Origin: CAYZUC01 sp964481705
Lineage (GTDB): Bacteria; Bacillota; Clostridia; Lachnospirales; Lachnospiraceae
Assembly (NCBI GenBank): GCA_964481705.1
Contig: CAYZUC010000010.1
Location: 1 to 47,843 of the forward strand
DNA length: 47,843 bases
Reading direction: 5' to 3'
Part shown: positions 16,099-24,344 of the stretch, piece after piece
How the letters are laid out: each line of letters starts with the position of its first letter
How positions within the stretch are numbered: the stretch's first letter is position 1
Translations under genes and position numbers: made by a program
The notes under the pieces: model-generated
The model's input: the letters and a program-made list of their open reading frames with translations, nothing else
Databases searched by the model: none
What the model was told of the DNA's origin: nothing

Positions 16099-17847
16099 TT
16101 AATCAGTATAAGACTTTTCGTCTTTCTTTTCAATGCCTAAATACGGCAGTATATTTTCATATAGTTCCCTAACTCTGGGGGCTGCAATCGTTCCACCATA
16201 ATAAATACCCTGTGGATTATGAATAATAAAAAGTGTTATGATTTGTGGATTCTCAGCTGGTGCAAATCCCACAAAGGAAGCAATGTATTTTCCACTCCCC
16301 CTTGGCAGTGTTTGACTCGTTGCTGTTTTTCCTCCAATGCCAAACCCATCAATAAATGCATTTTTACCCGTCCCCTCCGAAACCACCTGTTCCAGTATGT
16401 ATTTCATCTGATCCGAGGTTTTCTTTGATATAATATGCTCGTATGTCTTATACTGAAATTTCTTTATCTGATCTCCATTATCATCGCAGACCGACACAGC
16501 AAGATGTGGAGTAACACGAGTACCTCCATTCACTATCGAAGCGGCCGTAACTAATAATTGTAAAGGTGTTACCTGAAAAGACTGTCCAAAGGAAACTGTC
16601 GCAAGCTCAACCAATCCGATGTTTTCCTTCTTATGCATAATTGTTCCGGCTTCGCCAGGAAGATCAATATTTGTTTTTTCAAATAAGTGAAAACGATCCA
16701 TATAATCATAAAACTGATCTGCACCAACCCGGAGTCCTGTTTCCACAAATACCGGGTTGCAGGAATTCATAACCGCTTGCACGAAGTTCTCACTTCCGTG
16801 ACCTTTTATTTTATGACACTTAATTTTACGATCTTCTACTATTTTGTAGCCTGGGCAAAAGAAATCATCCTCCGTTGATACTGCTCCCGTCTCAAGTCCT
16901 ATTGCAGCTGTAATAATTTTAAAGGATGACCCGGGCTCATACGTATCGTTAATACAGCCATTCCTCCATATCCCATTCAACAGTTCCTGTTTCTTCTTTT
17001 CGGAAAGCCCGACTGTATTTCCACTAATTGTAGATAAATCAAAAGGATGATTCAGATCAAATTCCGGAACATTTACCATTGCAAGTATTTCGCCATTCTG
17101 TGGGTTCATTGCAAGAACCTCGACTCTCTCTGCCTGTTTTGCTTCCATGGTATTTTCCGCTATCTGCATAGCATACTTTTGAACATTACTGTCAAGACTG
17201 ATATGAAGATTGTTGCCCGGAACAGGTTCTATCTGCCGTTCCCCGGCGTCGGGAAGTTCTACCCCTCTGGCATCTGTCAATGTCAGTATAGTTCCATTTT
17301 CCCCTTTCAAATAATCCTCATATATGACCTCAAGTCCTATGATACCCTGATTGTCTCCTCCGGTAAAGCCTAACACCTTAGAGGCAAGTTCATCATAGGG
17401 GTAGTAACGTTTATAGTCTTCATCTACTTTGACTCCTGCAAGACCCAGTTGTCTGATTTGATCTCCAATATCTTTAGGAACATTGGACTGTATTCTCTCC
17501 AACGCTGATACTTTTCTTACCTTTTTACGAATAGTCTCTTCATCCAGTTCCAAAATCTTTCCAAGCTCTTGGACTATTCTATCTTCTTCTCTAATCTGGC
17601 TGTGAACCACGGATACGGTACATACTGTTTTGTTTGTGGCAAGTACCACTCCGGTTCGGTCAATGATTTTCCCTCTCGCAGCCTTGATGGAACGTTCTCG
17701 TTCGTGCAGCTCTTCGGCCGCCTTGCCATAATAATCAGCTTTTACTATCATGAGATAGCCAAGTCGTACCATCATAATCAAAAGTGAAAGGAAAAAGATA
17801 CAGCTAAGTGTCAGGATTTTCTTCCTATGAAAGGTCTTATTATGCAT
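16099..17847 (-). CDS. Class B penicillin-binding protein (SpoVD/FtsI-like transpeptidase), with KTA in place of KTG
   Basis: The 582-residue protein has one N-terminal membrane anchor (about 11-33), a PBP dimer domain (from about 50, ARGKIIDRTGVVLA) and a transpeptidase domain. The active Ser307 lies in GSSFK (SxxK) and SCN occurs at 362-364. The third motif reads GGKTATSQ (507-510), so Ala replaces the usual Gly of KTG. Peptidoglycan cross-linking at the septum or in the spore cortex is expected. No PASTA domain is present. It is 43 bases downstream of a second class B PBP, and the two share the same layout, so they probably arose by duplication. Confidence 0.9.
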   Translation of the reverse strand: MHNKTFHRKKILTLSCIFFLSLLIMMVRLGYLMIVKADYYGKAAEELHERERSIKAARGKIIDRTGVVLATNKTVCTVSVVHSQIREEDRIVQELGKILELDEETIRKKVRKVSALERIQSNVPKDIGDQIRQLGLAGVKVDEDYKRYYPYDELASKVLGFTGGDNQGIIGLEVIYEDYLKGENGTILTLTDARGVELPDAGERQIEPVPGNNLHISLDSNVQKYAMQIAENTMEAKQAERVEVLAMNPQNGEILAMVNVPEFDLNHPFDLSTISGNTVGLSEKKKQELLNGIWRNGCINDTYEPGSSFKIITAAIGLETGAVSTEDDFFCPGYKIVEDRKIKCHKIKGHGSENFVQAVMNSCNPVFVETGLRVGADQFYDYMDRFHLFEKTNIDLPGEAGTIMHKKENIGLVELATVSFGQSFQVTPLQLLVTAASIVNGGTRVTPHLAVSVCDDNGDQIKKFQYKTYEHIISKKTSDQMKYILEQVVSEGTGKNAFIDGFGIGGKTATSQTLPRGSGKYIASFVGFAPAENPQIITLFIIHNPQGIYYGGTIAAPRVRELYENILPYLGIEKKDEKSYTD

Positions 17848-17890
17848 ATCGTGTCCTTGTTCACGTCATTACTATAGCATATGCATAAAT

Positions 17891-20041
17891 CTAATTCATA
17901 AAACTAGAATCTCCCTCCAAAGGGAGCATTGTCTTCGGATCAATAACCTGTCCGGTATTAGGATCAATGGGAAATCCAGTTGCAGGATCGTATTGAATCT
18001 CATTCTCACTTACCGAATCGTCTGACACACTTTTCTGCTCCGGTACCTGATTATCACTGACTGCATTATCACTGACTCCATTTTGACTCACACCATCTCC
18101 ACTAACAGAACCTCCGCTTACACTTCCTTTGCTTCCATAGGAAAATGTGAGTTTTCTCTGTTCAAGATCTGCAATTTCCTCTTCGCTTAATGGTTCAGTC
18201 ATAAAAATATTCATATACGGGAGAACCTCTGTCATAATATCCTTTGTAAGGAGTGTTGCATATCTTGCATTATCCTGAAACTCTACATTGGGCTCATCAA
18301 TTACAACATATATTAATACCTGTGGATCATCAGCGGGTACATATCCCATAAAAGATACAACATAATTCTTTTTATTACGAGGATATTTCTCAGCTGTACC
18401 AGTCTTTCCTCCCATCGTGTATCCTGCAGGTCGGGCTGTTCTTCCTGTTGCTAATTCTCCGCCGGATACTACAGTATTACACATTTCACGTATTTTATCA
18501 GAAGTTGTTCCGGACACCACCTGTTTTAGCACTCTGGTGTCGGTATCGTGTATGGTTGCACCTTCTGAATTCAGTGTTTTACTAACCAAATGTGGTTGAT
18601 AATAATAGCCGCCATTAATCAAAGCCGAATAGCCGGAAGCCATCTGCATCATGGTAACATTAAATCCCTGTCCAAAAGATGCTATAGCGAGGTCTGTAAG
18701 TCCCATGCTCTCATCAAATACCAAGCTTGACGCATTTACTTCTCCTGCCAAATCAACATTCGTTTTCAGCCCAAAGTTAAAGATTCGATTATATCTGAGC
18801 CAATTTGTTTTGCCCATGGTAAACGCAATATTCATCATAACTACGTTACAGGAGCGCATAATTCCTTCTTGTACCGTCAGCAGTCCATCGCCCAGACGAT
18901 TATGACAGTGAATATCATGATCACCGACATGAAGCATACCAGTACATTCATATGTCTCATTTCCTGTGATTGCACCACCATCTATGGCTGCAGCAACTGT
19001 AAATGGTTTCATTGTGGAACCCGGCTCATAGGTATCAGAAATACAGAAATTTCTCCATATCTGATTTAATGCTTCCATTTTTTCATCTTCACTCATTACG
19101 GAGGTCTGTTCTTCTGTATAGAATCCGCTCAGGTCTCTTGGATTATTCAAGTCAAAGGAAGGGGTACTGGCCATTGCCAGTATCTCACCATTATTTGGAT
19201 TCATAATAATACAACCACTGTTACTGCTTCCATTTCCCTCTCGGAACTCATTTCGATGCTCTTCATTAAACTCCAGAAGATGCTTCTCCACAATGCTCTG
19301 AATATTGGTATCAATGGTAGTCACAATCGTCTGTCCATCGACAGCTGGCTTAATTGTCTCTTCCACTAAAGCATCTTCCGTGAGATATCCGTATTTTCTT
19401 CCGCTTGTTCCATTCAGGGTATCGTTGTAATATTCTTCGAGACCAAAGTATCCTACGTTATCTCCCATGGTAAATCCAAGTACATCACTTGCAAGACTAC
19501 CATATGGATATTCTCTGGTATAAGCTTCTTCGAACCATACGCCCTGAACATCTGGAATGTCTTTATCCGCTTTTGCCTCTGCCTCGTATTCCTTAAATGG
19601 ACTGATGGTATCATAAGTCAAATTCTTAGCAAATATTTTATAGGCCGAATTGGGATTCTCGGTCACAAACTTTTTGATTTCGCTTACATCCGCTTCGCTT
19701 CCAAGTGTACTCTGCAACGCATTTAATGTCGGCTGCAGGTACTTGCCATCCTCCTGTGTCATAAGCTTTGCGTCGATAATCAAATGATATACCTTCTCGC
19801 TATAGGCCAACTTGCTTCCCTTACAGTCAATGATATCCCCTCTTCGGAAAGGAAGCACAACACTGTCATACGTCTGTTGAGACAGCACCTGTTTTTTGTA
19901 ACTGTCACCCTTATCCTTGTTAATGAGAATCAGTCGTGCAGATAACGCAACAAAAGCCAGAAGTATTACTGCGAATAATACTACCAGCTTCTTTTGCATT
20001 TTAATTGTAAACTGTTTACTCTTTTTTCGCTCTCTTTTCAA
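17891..20041 (-). CDS. Class B penicillin-binding protein (FtsI/SpoVD-like) with repeat-rich C-terminal tail
   Basis: The 716-residue transpeptidase has a basic N terminus, one membrane segment (about 18-40), a dimer domain, and motifs SxxK (Ser342 in GSTMK), SCN (397-399) and KTG (546-548). PASTA domains are absent. Instead about 85 C-terminal residues form a low-complexity tail: pentapeptide xVSxN-type repeats (about 639-680) and three DPxTGxxI-type octapeptides (about 685-708). The start is a TTG at 20041, with a weak site; Met15 is an alternative. It follows ftsL by 17 bases and is the likely division partner of FtsW. Confidence 0.9.
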   Translation of the reverse strand: MKRERKKSKQFTIKMQKKLVVLFAVILLAFVALSARLILINKDKGDSYKKQVLSQQTYDSVVLPFRRGDIIDCKGSKLAYSEKVYHLIIDAKLMTQEDGKYLQPTLNALQSTLGSEADVSEIKKFVTENPNSAYKIFAKNLTYDTISPFKEYEAEAKADKDIPDVQGVWFEEAYTREYPYGSLASDVLGFTMGDNVGYFGLEEYYNDTLNGTSGRKYGYLTEDALVEETIKPAVDGQTIVTTIDTNIQSIVEKHLLEFNEEHRNEFREGNGSSNSGCIIMNPNNGEILAMASTPSFDLNNPRDLSGFYTEEQTSVMSEDEKMEALNQIWRNFCISDTYEPGSTMKPFTVAAAIDGGAITGNETYECTGMLHVGDHDIHCHNRLGDGLLTVQEGIMRSCNVVMMNIAFTMGKTNWLRYNRIFNFGLKTNVDLAGEVNASSLVFDESMGLTDLAIASFGQGFNVTMMQMASGYSALINGGYYYQPHLVSKTLNSEGATIHDTDTRVLKQVVSGTTSDKIREMCNTVVSGGELATGRTARPAGYTMGGKTGTAEKYPRNKKNYVVSFMGYVPADDPQVLIYVVIDEPNVEFQDNARYATLLTKDIMTEVLPYMNIFMTEPLSEEEIADLEQRKLTFSYGSKGSVSGGSVSGDGVSQNGVSDNAVSDNQVPEQKSVSDDSVSENEIQYDPATGFPIDPNTGQVIDPKTMLPLEGDSSFMN
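18002..18127 (-). repeat. Coding repeat: pentapeptide VSxN array in the PBP tail
   Basis: About eight 15-base units encode SVSGG, SVSGD, GVSQN, GVSDN, AVSDN, an interrupted QVPEQK, SVSDD and SVSEN. Codons differ between copies, so it is an old, selected or drifting array rather than a fresh expansion. Confidence 0.75.
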
Positions 20042-20058
20042 TGTGACACCTACTCATA

Positions 20059-20535
20059 CTAATCTAATGGAATATCTTTATATTGTCTTACATAGTCACT
20101 ATCTTCGCCTGAAAAACCTATAATCTGATCTCCGGTCGGATAAGTCATTCCCAGTTCATTCATCGCAATTTCCTTCACCTTTTCAAGGTCAACAGAACCC
20201 ATGATTCTTGCATACTCTTCGTCATTCTGAAGTTTTAAATCATTATAGGTGCTTTCCATTCTTGCAATTGTCTTCTGTCGGGCTGTAATATCTGCCTGAA
20301 GTCTCAAATACATAATACACGAAAATCCGGTGATTACAATAGCAACAACTAAGAAGGTAACATATGGCAGACTCATATGAGCTGCTTTCTCCCGATTCTT
20401 TCTGGCTGCATTGGAAAGCTTTTTCGGCGCATAATTCGGTATTCCCGCCGGCATCTCTTGTAGCTTGCGAACTGTATTTCCCTCAACATAGGTTCTTCCG
20501 TATGTATTTCGTCTTCCTTGACTTACAGTTGCCAT
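20059..20535 (-). CDS. ftsL: FtsL-like septum initiation protein
   Basis: This 158-residue bitopic protein has a long cytoplasmic N terminus, a membrane segment at about 55-77 (LPYVTFLVVAIVITGFSCIMYL), a coiled coil at about 78-115 and the conserved FtsL-like end IAMNELGMTYPTGDQIIGF. It would pair with DivIC and link FtsQ to the FtsW-PBP complex. The ATG at 20535 has AGGGG five bases upstream; the longer frame would overlap rsmH. Family sequence is poorly conserved, and the call relies on topology and on position between rsmH and the PBP gene. Confidence 0.82.
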   Translation of the reverse strand: MATVSQGRRNTYGRTYVEGNTVRKLQEMPAGIPNYAPKKLSNAARKNREKAAHMSLPYVTFLVVAIVITGFSCIMYLRLQADITARQKTIARMESTYNDLKLQNDEEYARIMGSVDLEKVKEIAMNELGMTYPTGDQIIGFSGEDSDYVRQYKDIPLD

Positions 20536-20546
20536 ATGATCCCCTC

Positions 20547-21491
20547 TCATTTCTTTTCATTTCGTTCAAATATCCTTAGTTTTGCGCTCTTGCTTCTACT
20601 ATTCTCACAGAGCTCTTCTTCGCTTGGTAAAATAGGCTTCCTTGTTATAACCCTTCCCTTTGAAACCTTGCCACACACACACACCGGGAAGTCCGGCGGG
20701 CAAGTGCAGGGGTTCTCATTCTTACGAAAACAGGATTTTACGATTTTATCTTCCAGCGAGTGAAAGGTTATAATACATATCCTTCCCCCGGGATTTAAAA
20801 AATCAATCATCTCATCCAAGCTATCCTTCAGTACATCAAGTTCCCTATTGACTTCAATCCGAATTGCCTGAAACGTCTTTTTTGCAGGGTGTCCCATGTT
20901 CTTCTGTACTTTCATTGGGATTGCTCCGCGAATCACCTCTGCAAGTTCTCCGGTCGTTTCTATCACTTTTCCTTCTCTGGCCTTCACAATATGTTTCGCA
21001 ATATTCTTTGCGAATTGATCCTCTCCATAATCACGAATCATTCGGAACAAATCCATCTCGCTATAGCCATTAACAATATCCTTTGCACTGGTTCCGCTTC
21101 TCTGGTCCATTCTCATATCAAGTGGAGCATCCTCCATGTAACTGAACCCACGTTCTGCAGTATCTATTTGGTAGGAGGAGACTCCAAGGTCAAGTACGAT
21201 TCCATCTAAACCGTTCACTCCTTGTTCCTTCAGCTTTCCAACCATTTCGCAGTAATTGCTGCGGATTACCGTAACGATACGAGTATAGTCCTTTAATCTT
21301 TCAGATGCCGTCTCGATTGCTGCTTCATCCTGATCAATTCCAAAAAATCTTCCCTGATCTGATAATCTCTTTACCACTTCAAGGGCATGTCCTGCACCGC
21401 CAAGAGTACCATCTGCATAAATACCATCCGATTTAATATTTAAGCCTTCTATTGTCTCTTCCAGTAGAACCGATTTGTGTTTAAATTCCAT
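20547..21491 (-). CDS. rsmH: 16S rRNA (cytosine-1402-N4) methyltransferase RsmH
   Basis: The 314-residue SAM-dependent enzyme methylates N4 of C1402 in the 16S rRNA decoding centre. The start HKSVLLEETIEGL, the SAM motif DGTLGGAGHA, DLGVSSYQID, RGFSYMEDAPLDMRM and the C-terminal FHSLEDKIVKSCFR are typical of MraW/RsmH. It sits between mraZ (21 bases) and ftsL, the canonical dcw order. Confidence 0.97.
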   Translation of the reverse strand: MEFKHKSVLLEETIEGLNIKSDGIYADGTLGGAGHALEVVKRLSDQGRFFGIDQDEAAIETASERLKDYTRIVTVIRSNYCEMVGKLKEQGVNGLDGIVLDLGVSSYQIDTAERGFSYMEDAPLDMRMDQRSGTSAKDIVNGYSEMDLFRMIRDYGEDQFAKNIAKHIVKAREGKVIETTGELAEVIRGAIPMKVQKNMGHPAKKTFQAIRIEVNRELDVLKDSLDEMIDFLNPGGRICIITFHSLEDKIVKSCFRKNENPCTCPPDFPVCVCGKVSKGRVITRKPILPSEEELCENSRSKSAKLRIFERNEKK

Positions 21492-21512
21492 TCTTACGAC
21501 CTCACACCAGTT

Positions 21513-21941
21513 TTAAATGCTCAATCCCAACTCTTCCAGTTTCTCAGCTATTTCATCCATATCACCAAAATCGTTGTTATCCCATCTCTCCTTACTCCAG
21601 ATTTCTATTCTGCTGGCAACGCCAACAAGTACAACGTCCTTTGTAAGTTCTGCATGATTTCGTAAATTGGAAGGCAACAGGATTCGTCCCTGCTTGTCCA
21701 CTTCTACATTTGCGGCACCAGCCAAGAAGAATCTGGCAAATGCACGGCTATCTTTGCTTGTGGTCGGTAAGGAAGTTAATTTTCCAACAAATCCTTCCCA
21801 CTCGGCATTGTCATATACGAAGAGACAGCCATCCAATCCCTTGGTTACCACGAAATCGTCTCCTAACGATTCCCGGAACTTTGATGGGATAATCAGTCTG
21901 CCCTTTTGGTCTATGGAATGATTATATTCTCCCATGAACAT
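21513..21941 (-). CDS. mraZ: Transcriptional regulator MraZ
   Basis: This 142-residue protein contains two SpoVT/AbrB-like DNA-binding halves (FMGEYNHSIDQKGRLIIPSKF and ANVEVDKQGRILLPSNLR). MraZ forms a ring-shaped oligomer and controls its own dcw operon through direct repeats. Four such repeats lie directly upstream of the start. I place the start at the ATG at 21941 (MFMGEYNHS), as in the family; the frame open to 21953 starts inside the first repeat. The ribosome site is weak and partly overlaps the MraZ boxes. Confidence 0.94.
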   Translation of the reverse strand: MFMGEYNHSIDQKGRLIIPSKFRESLGDDFVVTKGLDGCLFVYDNAEWEGFVGKLTSLPTTSKDSRAFARFFLAGAANVEVDKQGRILLPSNLRNHAELTKDVVLVGVASRIEIWSKERWDNNDFGDMDEIAEKLEELGLSI

Positions 21942-21948
21942 AAAAGTC

Positions 21949-21985
21949 ACCACTTTCTACCACTTCGTACCACTTTGCACCACTT
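21949..21985 (-). promoter_or_regulatory. Four MraZ-box direct repeats
   Basis: The heptamer AAGTGGT (minus strand) occurs four times at 21979-21985, 21969-21975, 21959-21965 and 21949-21955, an exact period of 10 bases. Tandem GTGG-type repeats with helical phasing upstream of mraZ are the known MraZ operator type. Here they lie downstream of the predicted transcription start, inside the leader of the mRNA. Confidence 0.88.
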
Positions 21986-21993
21986 ATGTACTA

Positions 21994-22022
21994 ATAATAT
22001 ACTATTTTAGAACACAACGCAA
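21994..22022 (-). promoter_or_regulatory. Promoter of the mraZ/dcw operon
   Basis: TTGCGT (22017-22022) and TATTAT (21994-21999) are 17 bases apart on the minus strand; an overlapping TATATT is an alternative -10. The start of transcription would fall at about 21987, immediately before the MraZ boxes. Confidence 0.62.
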
Positions 22023-22054
22023 TACTTTTTCTTAAGAAAACCTTAAAAAGTGGA

Positions 22055-22094
22055 CAAAAAAAGAAGCACCAAAACGCGATGTTTCGGTGCTTCT
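22055..22094 (-). terminator. Intrinsic terminator of lgt
   Basis: A 14-bp stem with one G:U pair (arms 22081-22094 and 22062-22075) and a 5-nt loop is followed by seven U residues on the minus strand. It separates lgt from the dcw promoter. Confidence 0.94.
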
Positions 22095-22112
22095 GCATAA
22101 AAAAATCAATAT

Positions 22113-23009
22113 TTAGTTATCCTTATTCTCTTTCCCAAAATCCCCTACTACATATTGTGTTCTTGGTGCTTTCTTATAAAACAGGATAAAACCAAAGGTA
22201 GCGATTAGCATAGATACGGTTGCCACTACCATCGACACCGGAATCTGTGTTCCCGGTATGAGTAATTGATCGGTTCGAATCGCTTCAATCCAGAATCTCC
22301 CCAAACCATAGCCAAACAAATAAATAAATAACAGTTCTCCCTCAAATCTCTTCCTTTTTCTAACTGCTAGAATAATAATCAGCAAACCAAGATTCCATAA
22401 ACTTTCATACAGGAAGGTAGGTGCAACCTGGATATAATTGGTTCCCTCAATAATGGTTTCTGCAAGCTTTGGTGTAATATCGCTTGCACGAACTGCTGCA
22501 ATCGGAAGTCTCATGGCAAACAGATTATTCGTATAACCGCCAAATACCTCACGGTTAAAGAAATTACCCCAGCGTCCCATTAGCTGTCCCACCAACAAGC
22601 CTTCCGCCACAAAATCCGACAGAAGAAAGAAATCTAATTTCTTTATTTTGCTATATACCAAGACGGTAACGAAACCACCAATCACACCACCGTAGACAGC
22701 AAGTCCTCCTAATCGAAGATTAAAGATATCAAGTAGATTATCCTTGTACTGGTCCCATGACATAATTACAAAGTACAGTCTTGCTCCAATGATACCGACA
22801 AATATACCATAAAGTGACATGTCCCACAAGCACTCCGGATTTATTCCACGCTCCTTGGCATGTCTGGAACACATTAAGATAGCGAGTAGCATGCCCAAAG
22901 CAATGATAATCCCATAAAACATAATATGAAATCCAAATATATTGACATCCTGTGGTACATTCTTAAAGTATAATCCCAGATTGGGAAATGAAATGTCTCT
23001 TGCTCCCAT
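22113..23009 (-). CDS. lgt: Prolipoprotein diacylglyceryl transferase
   Basis: This 298-residue membrane enzyme transfers diacylglycerol from phosphatidylglycerol to the lipobox Cys of prolipoproteins. It has about seven membrane segments, the Lgt signature GRWGNFFNREVFGG in the centre, GGLAVYGGVIGG before it, and LGRFWIEAIRTDQL near the end, all expected for the family. GGAG lies five bases before the start. It is 54 bases downstream of ychF and ends in a strong terminator. Confidence 0.96.
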   Translation of the reverse strand: MGARDISFPNLGLYFKNVPQDVNIFGFHIMFYGIIIALGMLLAILMCSRHAKERGINPECLWDMSLYGIFVGIIGARLYFVIMSWDQYKDNLLDIFNLRLGGLAVYGGVIGGFVTVLVYSKIKKLDFFLLSDFVAEGLLVGQLMGRWGNFFNREVFGGYTNNLFAMRLPIAAVRASDITPKLAETIIEGTNYIQVAPTFLYESLWNLGLLIIILAVRKRKRFEGELLFIYLFGYGLGRFWIEAIRTDQLLIPGTQIPVSMVVATVSMLIATFGFILFYKKAPRTQYVVGDFGKENKDN

Positions 23010-23063
23010 TCGTTCTCCGTTCCCGCATTCAATTGCGCAAAAAGTTTATGTATTGTTATTTCT

Positions 23064-24161
23064 TTATACATTGAAACGGAATAAAATCACATCCCCGTCT
23101 TTCACTACATAGTCTTTTCCTTCTAATCCAACCAATCCCTTTTCCTTCGCCGCCGCAAGGGTTTTGCAGTCAAGAAGGTCCTGATAATTCACAACCTCCG
23201 CACGTATAAAGCCACGTTCGAAATCGGTATGTATCTTACCAGCCGCTTGTGGTGCCTTTGTGCCAACCTTAATGGTCCATGCTCTTGTTTCATCTTCTCC
23301 TGATGTTAAAAAGCTAATCAATCCCAACAAATGATAACTTGCTTTAATCAGCTTATCCAATCCAGATTCTTTCAATCCCAGATCCTCTAGAAACATAGAT
23401 TTCTCATCATCATCCAATTCCGAAATCTCTTCTTCTATCTGCGCACAGATTGCAAATACTTCACTTCCATTCTCTGCTGCAAATGCACGCACACGATTCA
23501 CCATTTCATTACCGGCAGCATCGTCTGCAAGATCCTCTTCTGCTACATTTGCTGCAAAGATAACCGGCTTCGCTGTCAGAAGATTGTAATCGGTAAACCA
23601 GGCAACCTCATCCTCTTCTGTGACCTCAAAGGAAATTGCAAGTTTTCCTTCTTCCAGATGTTCCTTTACACGTTTCAGTAGCTCGTACTCTTTTCCAGCT
23701 ACTTTATCCATACGTGCTTGTTTGGAAACCTTAGCAATTCTTCTGTCCAATATCTCAATATCAGAAAAAATAAGTTCCAGATTAATGGTCTCAATATCAC
23801 GAATAGGATCCACATTACCATCTACATGTATCACATTACTGTCTTCAAAGCAACGAACCACATGAACGATTGCATCCACCTCACGAATATTTGCCAGGAA
23901 TTGATTACCAAGACCTTCGCCCTTGGATGCTCCTTTCACAAGTCCTGCTATATCAACAAATTCTATAACTGCAGGCGTTACCTTCTTGGACTGATAAAGG
24001 TCACCTAATAATTTTAATCTCTCATCCGGCACAGTCACCACTCCCACATTGGGATCAATCGTGCAAAATGGGTAATTCGCAGATTCTGCCCCAGCCTTTG
24101 TAAGGGAATTAAACAACGTACTCTTACCAACATTCGGAAGTCCGACAATACCTAATTTCAT
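23064..24161 (-). CDS. ychF: Redox-regulated ATPase/GTPase YchF
   Basis: The 365-residue protein is a full-length Obg-family YchF: P-loop GLPNVGKSTLF (7-17), FCTIDPNVGVV, switch II DIAGLVKGASKGEGLGN, NVAEE-type base-recognition segment in place of NKxD, a coiled-coil insert and a C-terminal TGS domain (FRAEVVNYQDLL, GKDYVVKDGDVILFRF). YchF prefers ATP and binds ribosomes. AAGGAGG precedes the ATG, and a good promoter lies 40-70 bases upstream. Confidence 0.96.
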   Translation of the reverse strand: MKLGIVGLPNVGKSTLFNSLTKAGAESANYPFCTIDPNVGVVTVPDERLKLLGDLYQSKKVTPAVIEFVDIAGLVKGASKGEGLGNQFLANIREVDAIVHVVRCFEDSNVIHVDGNVDPIRDIETINLELIFSDIEILDRRIAKVSKQARMDKVAGKEYELLKRVKEHLEEGKLAISFEVTEEDEVAWFTDYNLLTAKPVIFAANVAEEDLADDAAGNEMVNRVRAFAAENGSEVFAICAQIEEEISELDDDEKSMFLEDLGLKESGLDKLIKASYHLLGLISFLTSGEDETRAWTIKVGTKAPQAAGKIHTDFERGFIRAEVVNYQDLLDCKTLAAAKEKGLVGLEGKDYVVKDGDVILFRFNV

Positions 24162-24202
24162 TTCTATATCCTCCTTTAGGTCAAACTAAATACAACGAAT
24201 TG

Positions 24203-24231
24203 AGTATATCACAACCTTTCTCTTCATTCAA
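24203..24231 (-). promoter_or_regulatory. Promoter of ychF-lgt
   Basis: TTGAAT (24226-24231) and TATACT (24203-24208), 17 bases apart on the minus strand with a TG-extended -10, 42 bases upstream of the ychF start. Confidence 0.78.
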
Positions 24232-24261
24232 TCATTTCCTTCTTATAAGAAGTTTAGACAT

Positions 24262-24291
24262 TTGACACTCTGCCTATACAAATGCTATAAT
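24262..24291 (+). promoter_or_regulatory. Consensus promoter of the plus-strand radical SAM gene
   Basis: TTGACA (24262-24267) and TATAAT (24286-24291) with an 18-base spacer. Transcription would start near 24298, which excludes the TTG at 24297 as a start codon. Confidence 0.85.
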
Positions 24292-24344
24292 TTCTTTTGC
24301 GGTTCTTACGCAATATTCACTTCGGAATGGAGAACAAATATATT

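Noticed and set aside
22024..22050. AT-rich hairpin between the lgt terminator and the dcw promoter
   Set aside because: It has a bulge and AT-only stem and is likely a by-product of low GC; the adjacent terminator explains transcription end.
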